Positions 1 through 8,155 of a stretch of DNA of 42,595 bases are shown in pieces. Numbering within the stretch: the stretch's first letter is position 1; the number at the start of each line of letters is the position of its first letter. The notes below the pieces were generated by a model. That model saw only the letters and a program-made list of their open reading frames with translations. It was not told the origin of the DNA and ran no database searches. The stretch comes from an uncultured Clostridia bacterium (GTDB lineage Bacteria > Bacillota > Clostridia > TANB77 > CAG-508), in the NCBI GenBank assembly GCA_947623945.1, contig CANQHU010000014.1, positions 1 to 42,595 of the forward strand, given 5' to 3'. Both the position numbers and the translations under genes were made by a program.

Positions 1-72
1 ATACCAGCGGTTGGCTAGACCTTACTGGATAGGCATCCCACCTATTATATATTAATCACCTAACTGGCGCAC
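1..72 (-). mobile_element. 5' end of a probable group II intron (partial, runs off the left edge)
   Basis: Read on the minus strand, the segment starting at base 72 begins GTGCGCC, the GUGYG-type 5' boundary of bacterial group II introns. It continues with a GC-richer stretch unlike its surroundings and short hairpins (ATAGG...CCTAT, CCAG...CTGG) as expected for the start of domain I. The exon side reads GGAGGTAAGAATAATGACT, so the intron may sit two codons into a small gene with its own Shine-Dalgarno. Most of the intron, including any reverse transcriptase, would lie outside the window. The identification rests on the boundary and overall appearance only. Confidence 0.6.
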
Positions 73-214
73 AGTCATTATTCTTACCTCCAATATATTA
101 ATTTCATAGACTTTACTTGATTTCGTCTATATTGAAATTATATATTAGGGGGTATTTTGTTGTCAAAGTTCATTTTTCATTTATTACAGGATGCTAATAT
201 TTTATACTAAAAAA

Positions 215-271
215 ATGTTCGCTTTTATTGTATCTTCAATTTTTAAAATTGTCAATACTTTTTACGAACAT
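215..271 (-). promoter_or_regulatory. Sigma-A type promoter enclosed by an inverted repeat
   Basis: On the minus strand TTGACA (255-250) and TACAAT (232-227) are separated by 17 bases, a near-consensus promoter firing toward the left edge. It is bracketed by the inverted half-sites ATGTTCG (215-221) and CGAACAT (265-271), which looks like an operator pair or a very long-looped hairpin. The transcript would enter the intron-interrupted unit at the left edge. Confidence 0.6.
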
Positions 272-309
272 TTTTTCTTTTTTATATTAGTTGGACTTTT
301 TAAACAATT

Positions 310-480
310 TTAGTACAGAGCAGGACGAAATGAATAGTGGTAGTCTCCATCGGTCGAATCGGTGAAGTTTTCACGGTAAGAAACCGGATCATCAGCACTG
401 TAATTTACGAAACAGCCTCCTCTAGGGCTACAAGGACCGTAAGCACTCACGGTAGCATGTTCTAATGTCCATTCTTCTTC
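310..480 (-). other. Candidate DGR variable region, copy A
   Basis: Codons here are dominated by NNC/NNT and differ from copy B mostly at codon positions 1 and 2 while the third base is kept (TAC/CAC, GGT/TGT, AAT/ACT, TAC/GAC, GCT/TCT, GTT/GCT). That is what adenine-directed mutagenesis of AAC/AAT template codons produces. Framework residues (CPCS, RGG, FRPALY) stay fixed. No template repeat is in the window, so this is inference from two copies. Confidence 0.55.
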
Positions 481-1989
481 ATTTCCTGCAAAATCATATA
501 TATTTAACTTTTTAGTTGTTTCTGATGCTCCTGTTGATAGTAAAGTATCATCTTTGTTATTATTATCATATGATAATTTTTTTCCTGATATTTTATTCCA
601 TGTTTCATCCTTATAAGAATATCCTTTTGCATTATCACTTGTTATTACCAAATCTACATTACTATAATTGCCCCATGTTTTACTATCTTCATTAATATCT
701 GCTTGAGGTACTCCTCCTCTTACTTCTAAAAATTTACATACTAAATCCCATTGTATTCCAAATAATAAACTACTTGTTCTACTACTATCTGGTGATAATT
801 CCTTGGCTAATGTTTCTGCTTGGCTAACTGTTACCCAGTTATATGGTATTGCATCTTTTTGTATTATTACTTGTGTTGTGTCTATAGGATTTTCTTTGGC
901 TGTTCTTGCTAAGTCAAAATTTTCTTGTTCTGTTCCTGTTGTTCCTTTTATTCCTGCTTCATATCTTCCTATCCAAAATCCTCCATTTTTATATACACTT
1001 TTTATCATTTTTTGATATGTTTCTTTATATTCATCATAAGTTAATCCACATCCTAATGAATCATTTAATTTTTCTGCTATTTTTACATAATATGTTGTTT
1101 CTTCCTCAAAACTTGTTGCTTCTTCTGTTCCTGTACTATCTTTGTAGATTGTCCCATAGTATTCTTTTGCTTCTGTAAAAGGATCATCATAATTTATATA
1201 TCCTGCTTTACTATATTCATTTTTTCCATCATATGTTATTCCATATTTATCATACCATTCATCTGTCCAACTGCGGTTTTGGGCTGCATATGTTTTTAGT
1301 GCTGCTGTTATGGAATCACACTTTGTTTGGTCAGCTTCAGCATATCCTGTTTCATTTGCAAAAGTTAAATCTGATGGCATTTTTGACTTTGGTACTTCTA
1401 CCCATACCCATTCATTTCCGTTTTTATCTCTTATTACAATTCCATTATTCGCATCTGATTCTACTACTGTTGCACCTTGTGGCATACTTCCTGCTGGATT
1501 TGTTTCTGCTGTGTCTATATGTTCAAATGTAGGTTCTTTTGGTGGTTCTGGTGGATCTGTTGTGTCTGTTCCTCCTTCTCCATCTACTGTTACTTTTCCG
1601 TTACTATCAATCTTTACTTTGTATCCATCTACTGTTAACTCTGCTGGTAATTCTTCTATTGGATATCCTTTTGTTATTCCTTCTACATTTTCTAGATTTT
1701 TATTTAATACACTTAAGTCTATATTTCCACTATTATCTAAACTTCCTAACACTTCTACTTGTATCTTTTCTTTGGCTGTTTCTTGTTTGGTTAATTTTTG
1801 TGCTGTTTGTGCCTTTGTCAAAATCCCATTATCCCCTGTCAAAGTTGCAATACTTACTGCTACTAAAATTAGCAATACAATTATTGTAATTACCAACGCA
1901 ATTAAAGTTATTCCTCGTGCTTCATATTTACTTCTTGCAAATAAATTTTGCTTTGTTCTTATACCTTGAGATTTTTTCTTTTTCTTCAT
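310..1989 (-). CDS. Pilin-headed C-type-lectin/FGE-fold protein with hypervariable C-terminus (copy A)
   Basis: I start it at 1989 (559 aa), behind GGAAGG, rather than at the longer frame's start at 2121. A basic N-terminus is followed near residue 26 by a prepilin-peptidase-like site G|ITLIALV and a hydrophobic helix, but the usual Glu at +5 is Ala. A Pro/Glu-rich linker follows (about 175-200). The C-terminal half resembles formylglycine-generating-enzyme/C-type-lectin domains (FWIGRYEAG, IYDFAGN, RGGCF, ending FRPALY). The last 50 residues are far richer in G and C than the rest and vary strongly from copy B at 4845-6527. That is the architecture of diversity-generating-retroelement targets, although no retroelement reverse transcriptase is in view. 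Likely a surface-displayed binding protein anchored through its pilin helix; the ligand is unknown. Confidence 0.75.
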   Translation of the reverse strand: MKKKKKSQGIRTKQNLFARSKYEARGITLIALVITIIVLLILVAVSIATLTGDNGILTKAQTAQKLTKQETAKEKIQVEVLGSLDNSGNIDLSVLNKNLENVEGITKGYPIEELPAELTVDGYKVKIDSNGKVTVDGEGGTDTTDPPEPPKEPTFEHIDTAETNPAGSMPQGATVVESDANNGIVIRDKNGNEWVWVEVPKSKMPSDLTFANETGYAEADQTKCDSITAALKTYAAQNRSWTDEWYDKYGITYDGKNEYSKAGYINYDDPFTEAKEYYGTIYKDSTGTEEATSFEEETTYYVKIAEKLNDSLGCGLTYDEYKETYQKMIKSVYKNGGFWIGRYEAGIKGTTGTEQENFDLARTAKENPIDTTQVIIQKDAIPYNWVTVSQAETLAKELSPDSSRTSSLLFGIQWDLVCKFLEVRGGVPQADINEDSKTWGNYSNVDLVITSDNAKGYSYKDETWNKISGKKLSYDNNNKDDTLLSTGASETTKKLNIYDFAGNEEEWTLEHATVSAYGPCSPRGGCFVNYSADDPVSYRENFTDSTDGDYHYSFRPALY

Positions 1990-2072
1990 TTTTTCTTTCC
2001 TTCCTTTCTTTGGTTTAGTTTGTTCAAAAATTTTTAAATTATGTTGCTTTTGTGTTAGTGTTTTACATTCAA

Positions 2073-2101
2073 ATTCTAGCACAGAAATTTTTCCTTGTAA
2101 A
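2073..2101 (-). promoter_or_regulatory. Promoter of the copy A variable protein
   Basis: TTTACA (2101-2096), 17 bases, TAGAAT (2078-2073) on the minus strand. The identical boxes and spacer precede copy B, so the promoter was duplicated with the gene and both copies kept it. Confidence 0.6.
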
Positions 2102-2196
2102 TAATTTTTTCTAAAAAACAAAATTTGTAATAAAATCGTAGTTAATTTGTAATTAAATTGTAATATTTAAGCTAAAAAAAAGACTTATAAAAAAAG

Positions 2197-2267
2197 GAGG
2201 CTGCTGAAAAAGTAGCACAAAAAAATAGTGAATTGGAAAATAATTTTTCTAGTTTGCTATTTTTTAT
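2197..2267 (+). repeat. Left terminal inverted repeat of the IS
   Basis: 71 bp, matching the reverse complement of 3865-3935 except for two bases near the inner end. Confidence 0.85.
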
Positions 2268-2305
2268 ATCAAATTTATAAAAGAACACAAAAGTATAGGA
2301 TATTT

Positions 2306-3808
2306 CTATCCATTATTTTTAGCTTTTTCTTCTTTTAATTTAATTATTCGTTTTATATTGGCTAAAAAGAGCGCACTAGCCCCTTGGATTGTAATGCCAT
2401 TTTTTCCACATGCATTAGCAGTATCATAGCCAAAATTACTCTTTAATTCAGAATTTTTTGCTTCAATTTTATATCTCTCAGCATATAGTTCTTTAAATTC
2501 GTTTGTTTCCATGTAATCCATGTGTTTTATGTGAATGTCATCTTTTATTTTTACGTTGTATGTTTTATATTTAGCTCCTTCTTTATACTTACAATGCTTA
2601 CATTTTTCTACATCAAAATAATAACATTCGGTTCTTGTATCTCCACACATTCCATTTTTTGTTCCTTGTTTTGCTTTTTTTATAGCCATATGCCCAGCCT
2701 TGCATACATACATTCCAGCATCTTTATTATATTCAAAGTTATTATTTCTTTGACTATTTCCATGTGTTACAAATTTACTTAATTTACTAGCTAATTTTAT
2801 ATTATTTTCTTCACAATACTCAATATTTTCTTTTTCAGAATATGCACCATCACCAATAACAGCCTCAACTTCAATACCATTTTCTTGAGACTTTTCAACT
2901 AATTTTTGTAATTGTTTTCCATCGTGCTTTTCTCCTGATGTTACTACTGCTGCTGTTATTATTCTTTCTGGTGTCATTGCTATGTGTGTTTTGTACCCAA
3001 AGAAAGATGTATCTGCTGTTTTATGTCCAACTTTTGCATCTTTATCTTTTGAATATTCAATTTCATATTCAGTATCATTCATTGTCTCTTCTAACATATT
3101 TATTTTTTCGTTTATTGCTGGTATTGTTGTAAATCTTGCATCTTTTTTTAATAAATTAAGTAATTCTTTTGTATATTCAATTTGGTCTTCTAATAGTCCT
3201 GTACTTTCACGTTTTTTTGGCATTTTATCATGCATAGTTTCATCTATTTTATATACTGTTTTTCTTAATTCTTTTGCCTGTTTTATTAACTCCTCTCTTG
3301 GTGAAATATGTTGGTACATTGCGTTTGTATGTGTTGAATCTTGAATTAGTTTGTTTTTTACTTCAATTACACCTTCTTTAATAGCAATCTCAACAGTTTT
3401 TGCTATTAGCTTATCCATCAAATTAGTTGATGTTTCTTCTTCATTATCTTTATTACTTAATCTTTCTCTTCTAAACACTGTCAAAAGACTAGGATCAATT
3501 AAATTAACTTCTTCTGGTAGATAATCTAAAAAATATTTGAATAACATATCTGTTCTTGTTCTTGCAATCAAATCTCTATCAGATAATTTGTAATAATTTT
3601 TTAGTAAAAGATATTTAAACATTCTTATTACATCTTCGGCTTTTCTTCCCATCGTAGATGAATATTTATCCTTTAATTCATCATAAACAAAAGAGAAATC
3701 AACCATATCTTTTAGTTGTCTCCAAAAATTATTTTTTTCTATCAATACATCAAAAAGAGATGCATGTGAGCTTAAACAAAATGATAATTGATTATTCGCT
3801 TTTAACAT
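2306..3808 (-). CDS. IS1182-family transposase
   Basis: 500 aa, the usual length for the family. The N-terminal domain (residues 1-110) has the FSFVYDELKDKYS and MLFKYFLDYLPEE blocks shared with the truncated relative at 3951-4715. The DDE core includes LIQDSTHTNAM around residue 160 (first Asp), TSFFGYKTHIAM around 268 and AVIGDGAYSEKENIEYC around 320. A Cys/His cluster (CKHCKYK) follows around 408. The Glu region RYKIEAKNSELKSNFGYD lies near 450. It would catalyse cut-and-paste movement of the element that contains it. No in-frame CGG occurs. Confidence 0.85.
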   Translation of the reverse strand: MLKANNQLSFCLSSHASLFDVLIEKNNFWRQLKDMVDFSFVYDELKDKYSSTMGRKAEDVIRMFKYLLLKNYYKLSDRDLIARTRTDMLFKYFLDYLPEEVNLIDPSLLTVFRRERLSNKDNEEETSTNLMDKLIAKTVEIAIKEGVIEVKNKLIQDSTHTNAMYQHISPREELIKQAKELRKTVYKIDETMHDKMPKKRESTGLLEDQIEYTKELLNLLKKDARFTTIPAINEKINMLEETMNDTEYEIEYSKDKDAKVGHKTADTSFFGYKTHIAMTPERIITAAVVTSGEKHDGKQLQKLVEKSQENGIEVEAVIGDGAYSEKENIEYCEENNIKLASKLSKFVTHGNSQRNNNFEYNKDAGMYVCKAGHMAIKKAKQGTKNGMCGDTRTECYYFDVEKCKHCKYKEGAKYKTYNVKIKDDIHIKHMDYMETNEFKELYAERYKIEAKNSELKSNFGYDTANACGKNGITIQGASALFLANIKRIIKLKEEKAKNNG

Positions 3809-3864
3809 AGTTATACCAACCCTTTCAACTATGTTAATTATATCAAATTATTATTATTTAGTAC

Positions 3865-3935
3865 ATAAAAAATAGCGAATTAGAAAAATTATTTTCCAAT
3901 TCACTATTTTTTTGTGCTACTTTTTCAGCAGCCTC
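3865..3935 (-). repeat. Right terminal inverted repeat of the IS
   Basis: Partner of 2197-2267. Its tip, CAGCAGCCTC, abuts the truncated second transposase locus. Confidence 0.85.
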
Positions 3936-3950
3936 TAAAAAAAGTCCTTT

Positions 3951-4715
3951 TTATTTTTTCTCTTTGAATATATTACTTTTATAGCCTGATTTTGCGTCTT
4001 CATCTACCCCTGATTGTATATTTCTTATTTTCTCATCTTTTAACATTTCTTGGACTTTTTCATATTTCTTTTTTATCTTTTTATCTGTTTGCTCTGTTAT
4101 TTTTTCTTCTATTACTTTTACTAATTTTTGCGTATATTTTATTTCTTCTGGTTTTGTTGGAAATTCTGTCTTCCATTCTGGCTCTGTTTTATATATTTCT
4201 TTTCTCAAATTTTTACTTGCTTCTCTTAATATTTGCGTTGGTGATTTTCTTTTGGTTTTACTGTTTGTATGTGTTGAATCTACTATTATTGAGTTACTTT
4301 TTATTATTCCTCTTTCTATTGCTTGCCTTACTGTCTCCCTTAACATCTCCTCTAATATTTCTTCGTCTTTTATTTTTGTATGTCTAAATATTGATAGCAA
4401 GCTATAGCTTGGTACTTCGTCTTCTGGATTTAAATCTAAAAAATATTTATATGCCATATCTGTTTTTGCTCTTTCTACTACTTCTCTATCTGTTAATAAA
4501 TCTTTCGTTTGTAAAAATAATAATTTATATATTAATTCTGGTTCTTTTGCTGGTCTTCCTAATTCTTCACTATATTCTTTTTCTACTAATTTATTCACAA
4601 AACTAAATTCTATATTTTCTTTTAATTTTCTCAAAAAATGATCTTTGGGTATTATTTTATCATATAATGATATATGTTCTGATATTGTCATTTGTTTGTA
4701 TTTATTTTCTAACAT
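3951..4715 (-). pseudogene. C-terminally truncated IS1182-family transposase
   Basis: About 254 residues from the ATG at 4715 (GGAGTG just upstream), roughly half of a full transposase. It keeps the N-terminal domain and the first catalytic Asp (IIVDSTHTNS) but stops shortly after DEDAKSGYK, before the second Asp and the Glu. The end coincides with the edge of the neighbouring intact IS, so deletion at that insertion probably removed the rest; no C-terminal remainder exists on the far side of the IS. It is only moderately similar to the intact transposase, so it belonged to a different element. Confidence 0.8.
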
Positions 4716-4844
4716 CAAAATCACTCCAACTACTTGTATTTTCTATGCTTTCATTATATCATTTTAGTTGTTTTTTACTAGTATTTTGAGTGATTTTTTT
4801 AGTTTCTTTTATTTACATACATAACTTGACTTTTTTAAACAATT

Positions 4845-5015
4845 TCAGTACAGAGCCGGGCGAAACGAACTGTAGTCCTGGGCTTCGACCGTATAGCCGT
4901 AGTAGTGGTCAGAAGCTGGAGAAGAACTGTCAGTGTCGAAATAGCCCCCTCTGTTGCTACAAGGACAGTGAGCAAGCGCGGTTGCATGTTCTAATGTCCA
5001 TTCCCAACAATTTCC
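4845..5015 (-). other. Candidate DGR variable region, copy B
   Basis: Counterpart of 310-480. It is rich in GAC, TAC, CAC and GGC codons, which are otherwise uncommon in this AT-biased genome, and is framed by fixed residues (CPCS, RGG, FRPALY). Confidence 0.55.
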
Positions 5016-6527
5016 TGCTAAATCATATATATTTAGCTTCTTAGTAGTATCTGATGCTCCTGTTGATAGTAAAGCATCATCTTCATTATTATTATATGAT
5101 ATTTTATCCCATGTTTCATCATTATAAGAATATCCTTTTGCATTATCACTTGTTATTGATAAATCTACATTACTATAATTTCCCCATGTTTTACTATCTT
5201 CATTAATATCTGCTTGAGGTACTCCTCCTCTTACTTCTAAGAATTTACATACTAAATCCCATTGTATTCCAAATAATAAACTACTTGTTCTACTACTATC
5301 TGGTGTCATTTCTTTTGCTAATTTTTGTGCTTCACTACAATAAACCAAGTTATATGGTATTGCATCTTTTTGACTTATTGCTTTCGGTGAACTTTCTATA
5401 ATATTCGTATGTAATGTTCTTGCATTACTTAAATCTGTTCCTGTTGTTCCTTCTATTCCTGCTTCATATCTTCCTATCCAAAATCCTCCATTTTTGTACA
5501 CACTTTTTATCATTTTTTGATATGTTTCTTTATACTCATTATAAGTCAATCCACATCCTGAAGTATCGTTTAATTTTTCTGTTATCTTTGCATAATATGT
5601 TGTTCCGCTCTCATAATTTGTTGCTTCTTCTATTACTGTATTATTTTTATAGATTGTTCCATAGTATTCTTTTGCTTTTGTAAAATAACTATTTCCATCT
5701 ATATATGTTACTTCACTATATTCATTTTCTCCATCATATGTTGTTCCTAATTTGTCATACCATTCATCTGTCCAACTATAACTTTGTGATGCACTTCCTT
5801 GTGTATATGGTGCTGCATATGTTTTTAGTGCTGCTGTTATGGAATCACAATTTGCTTGGTCGTCTTCAGAATATCCTGTTTCATTCGTAAATGTTAAACC
5901 TGATGGCATTTTTGACTGTAATTTTGGCACTTCTATCCATACCCATTCATTTCCGTTTTCTGTGTCTCTTATTACTATTCCATTATTTGCATCTGATTCT
6001 ACTACTGTTGCTCCTTGTGGCATACTTCCTGCTGGATTTGTTTCTGCTGTATCTATATGTTCAAATGTAGGTTCTTTTGGTGGTTCTGGTGTATCTGTTG
6101 GGTCACTTCCTCCTTCTCCTTCTACTGTTACTTTTCCACTCTTTTCTATTTTTACTGTATAACCATCTACTGTTAATTCTGCTGGTAATTCTTCTATTGG
6201 ATATCCTTTTGTTATTCCTTCTACATTCCTTAAATTTTCATTTAACTCGTTTAAGTCTATATTTCCACTATTGTCTAAACTTCCTAATACTTCTACTTGT
6301 ATCTTTTCTTTGGCTGTTTCTTGTTTAGTTAATTTTTGTGCCGTTTGTGCCTTTGTCAAAATCCCATTATCCCCTGTTAAAGTTGCAATACTCACTGCTG
6401 CTAAAATTAGCAATACAATTATTGTGATTACTAATGCAATCAGTGTAATTCCTCTTACTCCATTCTTGCTTCTTGTAAATAAATTTTGCTTTGTTCTTAT
6501 ACCTTGAGCTTTTTTCGTTTTTTCCAT
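4845..6527 (-). CDS. Pilin-headed C-type-lectin/FGE-fold protein with hypervariable C-terminus (copy B)
   Basis: 560 aa from the ATG at 6527 preceded by GGAAGAA. Same architecture as copy A: basic head, G|ITLIALV pilin helix without the +5 Glu, coiled N-terminal segment, acidic Pro-rich linker, then the lectin/FGE-like half (FWIGRYEAG, LLFGIQWDLV, IYDLAGNCWEWTLEHA, RGGYF, FRPALY). DNA identity to copy A is high over the head and the upstream region but collapses in the last 150 bases. A short indel (TQGSASQSY) lies in the middle. With copy A and the shared promoter it marks a tandem duplication later split by IS insertion. Confidence 0.75.
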   Translation of the reverse strand: MEKTKKAQGIRTKQNLFTRSKNGVRGITLIALVITIIVLLILAAVSIATLTGDNGILTKAQTAQKLTKQETAKEKIQVEVLGSLDNSGNIDLNELNENLRNVEGITKGYPIEELPAELTVDGYTVKIEKSGKVTVEGEGGSDPTDTPEPPKEPTFEHIDTAETNPAGSMPQGATVVESDANNGIVIRDTENGNEWVWIEVPKLQSKMPSGLTFTNETGYSEDDQANCDSITAALKTYAAPYTQGSASQSYSWTDEWYDKLGTTYDGENEYSEVTYIDGNSYFTKAKEYYGTIYKNNTVIEEATNYESGTTYYAKITEKLNDTSGCGLTYNEYKETYQKMIKSVYKNGGFWIGRYEAGIEGTTGTDLSNARTLHTNIIESSPKAISQKDAIPYNLVYCSEAQKLAKEMTPDSSRTSSLLFGIQWDLVCKFLEVRGGVPQADINEDSKTWGNYSNVDLSITSDNAKGYSYNDETWDKISYNNNEDDALLSTGASDTTKKLNIYDLAGNCWEWTLEHATALAHCPCSNRGGYFDTDSSSPASDHYYGYTVEAQDYSSFRPALY

Positions 6528-6610
6528 TTTTTCTTCCTTCCTTTCTTTTGTTAGTTTGTTCAAAAAATTTTTTAAATTATGTAGCGTTTGTGTTAGTATT
6601 TTACATTCAA

Positions 6611-6639
6611 ATTCTAGCACAGAAATTTTTCCTTGTAAA
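6611..6639 (-). promoter_or_regulatory. Promoter of the copy B variable protein
   Basis: TTTACA (6639-6634), 17 bases, TAGAAT (6616-6611), the same as the boxes at 2073-2101. Confidence 0.6.
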
Positions 6640-6771
6640 TGCTTTTTCTTGAAATTTGAAATTTGTAATAAAATCGTAGTTAATTTGTAATTAAATTGTA
6701 ACATTTAAGACTAAAAAATAATATTTTTTCACTCCTGTTTATCAATTGGAAATGGAAAATATATACTCTAC

Positions 6772-6800
6772 AAAAAAGGACTCATTAAATTAAAGTCCTT
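6772..6800 (-). terminator. Rho-independent terminator after the hemW operon
   Basis: Stem AAGGACT/AGTCCTT followed on the minus strand by a run of T. It lies downstream of the palindromic repeat at 6812-6949. Confidence 0.7.
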
Positions 6801-6811
6801 CTATATAAGAA

Positions 6812-6949
6812 AGACTTTTATAATATTTTTTATAACTTGCGTAAGCGACCAAACGGAGCAAAGCGAAGTGCGATTGGAGCAACTTACATTTATCTTTTTA
6901 TTTTGTAAGTTGCGACACACAAAAGTTATAAAAAATATTATAAAAGTCT
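6812..6949. repeat. Terminator-like palindromic element, copy 1
   Basis: A perfect 27-bp inverted repeat (6812-6838 with 6923-6949) encloses an 84-base loop containing GCGTAAGCGACCAAACG and an inner stem GCAACTTAC/GTAAGTTGC. The roughly 50-base core is repeated with one mismatch at 15948-16000, where the outer stem has a different sequence that still pairs. It sits directly after hemW and may also act as a terminator. Confidence 0.7.
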
Positions 6950-7018
6950 ATTATTTCTAATTATGACTTTCCTTAAAAATAAAAAAGTTCAATACATATA
7001 AATAACTGTAACATTATT

Positions 7019-8155
7019 TTACACAAATTCTTCCCAAACTAAATTTGCAAAATCAATTCCCTTATTAGTCAATAAAATATTATCCCCATCCACTTCAAGC
7101 AAACCCTGTTCAACCAATTTTTGCAATTCTTTATGATATAAAAAAATAGGATTCTCACCATATTTTTCTTTAAAATTCTTAATACTAACGCCATCAATTT
7201 TTCTCAAACCCAATAACATATATTCCTTTTTCATATCTTCCAACGTTTGTTCTTCTTCTATTTTTTTATTTTTAAAATTCCATTGATTTTTTTCATCAAA
7301 AGTTGAATTAGAATAGCGAACTCCATTTAAATAAGAATGTGCCGAAATCCCTAAGCCAATATATTCTTTTTGCTCCCAACAATTCAAATTATGCTTTGAT
7401 TCTTTTCCCTTTTTTGCAAAATTTGATATTTCATAATGTTTATATCCATTCAACTCTAATGTATTTTTTACGTACCAATACATCTGTCTTTCTTGCTCTT
7501 CTTCTGGAAGATACAATTTGCCAGAATTAATCATTTTCTCTAATTTTGTTCCCTCTTCTACAATTAAGGAATACACGCTTACATGGCTTGGATCAAGTTT
7601 TTTAACTTCTTCTAATGTTTGTTTTATGTCTTTAATTGTCTGGTTTGGTAAGCCTATCATTAAATCAATATTGATATTTTCAAATCCAATTTCTTTAATA
7701 ATTTTATATGCATCTAAAAACTCTTCATATGTATGGATTCTGCCTATTTGTTTTAATAATTCATTTTTGGTACTTTGAAGCCCAATGCTAATTCGATTTA
7801 TTCCATGCTTTTTATAGTCTTCAACTTTTTTTCTTGTAATGGTTCCTGGATTTATTTCTATAGTTATTTCTATTTCTTCAAATTTTGTTTTGTTGTTTGA
7901 TAGTTTATTTTTTAATTCTTCCAATAATTTTACAATATATTTACTATCAATAAAAGATGGTGTTCCACCACCTATATAGATTGTAGTAACATCATATTCT
8001 TTTAAATCATATTCATTTAGTTCTTCTATTACTTGATCTATGTATTTTTCTACACATTCTGATTTATTTTCATAAGATATAAAATCACAATAATAGCATT
8101 TTTGCTTGCAAAATGGAATGTGTATGTATATTCCCAATTCTTTAGATTTTTCCAT
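7019..8155 (-). CDS. hemW: HemW-like radical SAM heme chaperone (coproporphyrinogen oxidase-like)
   Basis: 378 aa. The radical-SAM cluster motif CKQKCYYC gives Cys16, Cys20 and Cys23, followed by GGGTPS near residue 63 and the HemN/HemW-type block ISIGLQS. The C-terminal winged-helix HemN domain is present (LGLRKIDGVS, then GLLEVDGDNILLTNKG). The family handles heme insertion rather than the oxidase reaction when the extra N-terminal HemN Cys is missing, as here. The ATG lies inside the end of whiA (14-base overlap), so the two are translationally coupled. Last gene of the alr-hemW operon. Confidence 0.85.
   Translation of the reverse strand: MEKSKELGIYIHIPFCKQKCYYCDFISYENKSECVEKYIDQVIEELNEYDLKEYDVTTIYIGGGTPSFIDSKYIVKLLEELKNKLSNNKTKFEEIEITIEINPGTITRKKVEDYKKHGINRISIGLQSTKNELLKQIGRIHTYEEFLDAYKIIKEIGFENINIDLMIGLPNQTIKDIKQTLEEVKKLDPSHVSVYSLIVEEGTKLEKMINSGKLYLPEEEQERQMYWYVKNTLELNGYKHYEISNFAKKGKESKHNLNCWEQKEYIGLGISAHSYLNGVRYSNSTFDEKNQWNFKNKKIEEEQTLEDMKKEYMLLGLRKIDGVSIKNFKEKYGENPIFLYHKELQKLVEQGLLEVDGDNILLTNKGIDFANLVWEEFV

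Larger units (their letters stand above)
2197..3935 (-). mobile_element. Complete IS1182-family insertion sequence
   Basis: The element is 1739 bp and bounded by 71-bp inverted repeats (2197-2267 and 3865-3935) that differ at only two positions and begin GAGGCTGCTG. It carries one intact transposase. The flanks (AAAAAGACTT to the left, AAGTCCTTTTT to the right) are near-complementary, suggesting insertion into the loop of a terminator hairpin. No clear direct target duplication is visible. Near-identical ends and an intact transposase suggest recent arrival. Confidence 0.85.

Noticed and set aside
215-271. LexA/SOS box
   Set aside because: Half-sites resemble TGTTCG/CGAACA but are about 43 bases apart and in the reverse arrangement to CGAAC-N4-GTTCG.
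1-300. DGR reverse transcriptase or template repeat in the window
   Set aside because: No frame with RT motifs and no adenine-rich copy of the variable regions was seen; it must be elsewhere if it exists.
803-1969. Long plus-strand open frames opposite the variable-protein genes and transposases
   Set aside because: They are Leu/Phe/Ile-rich shadows of AT-biased minus-strand genes without SDs.
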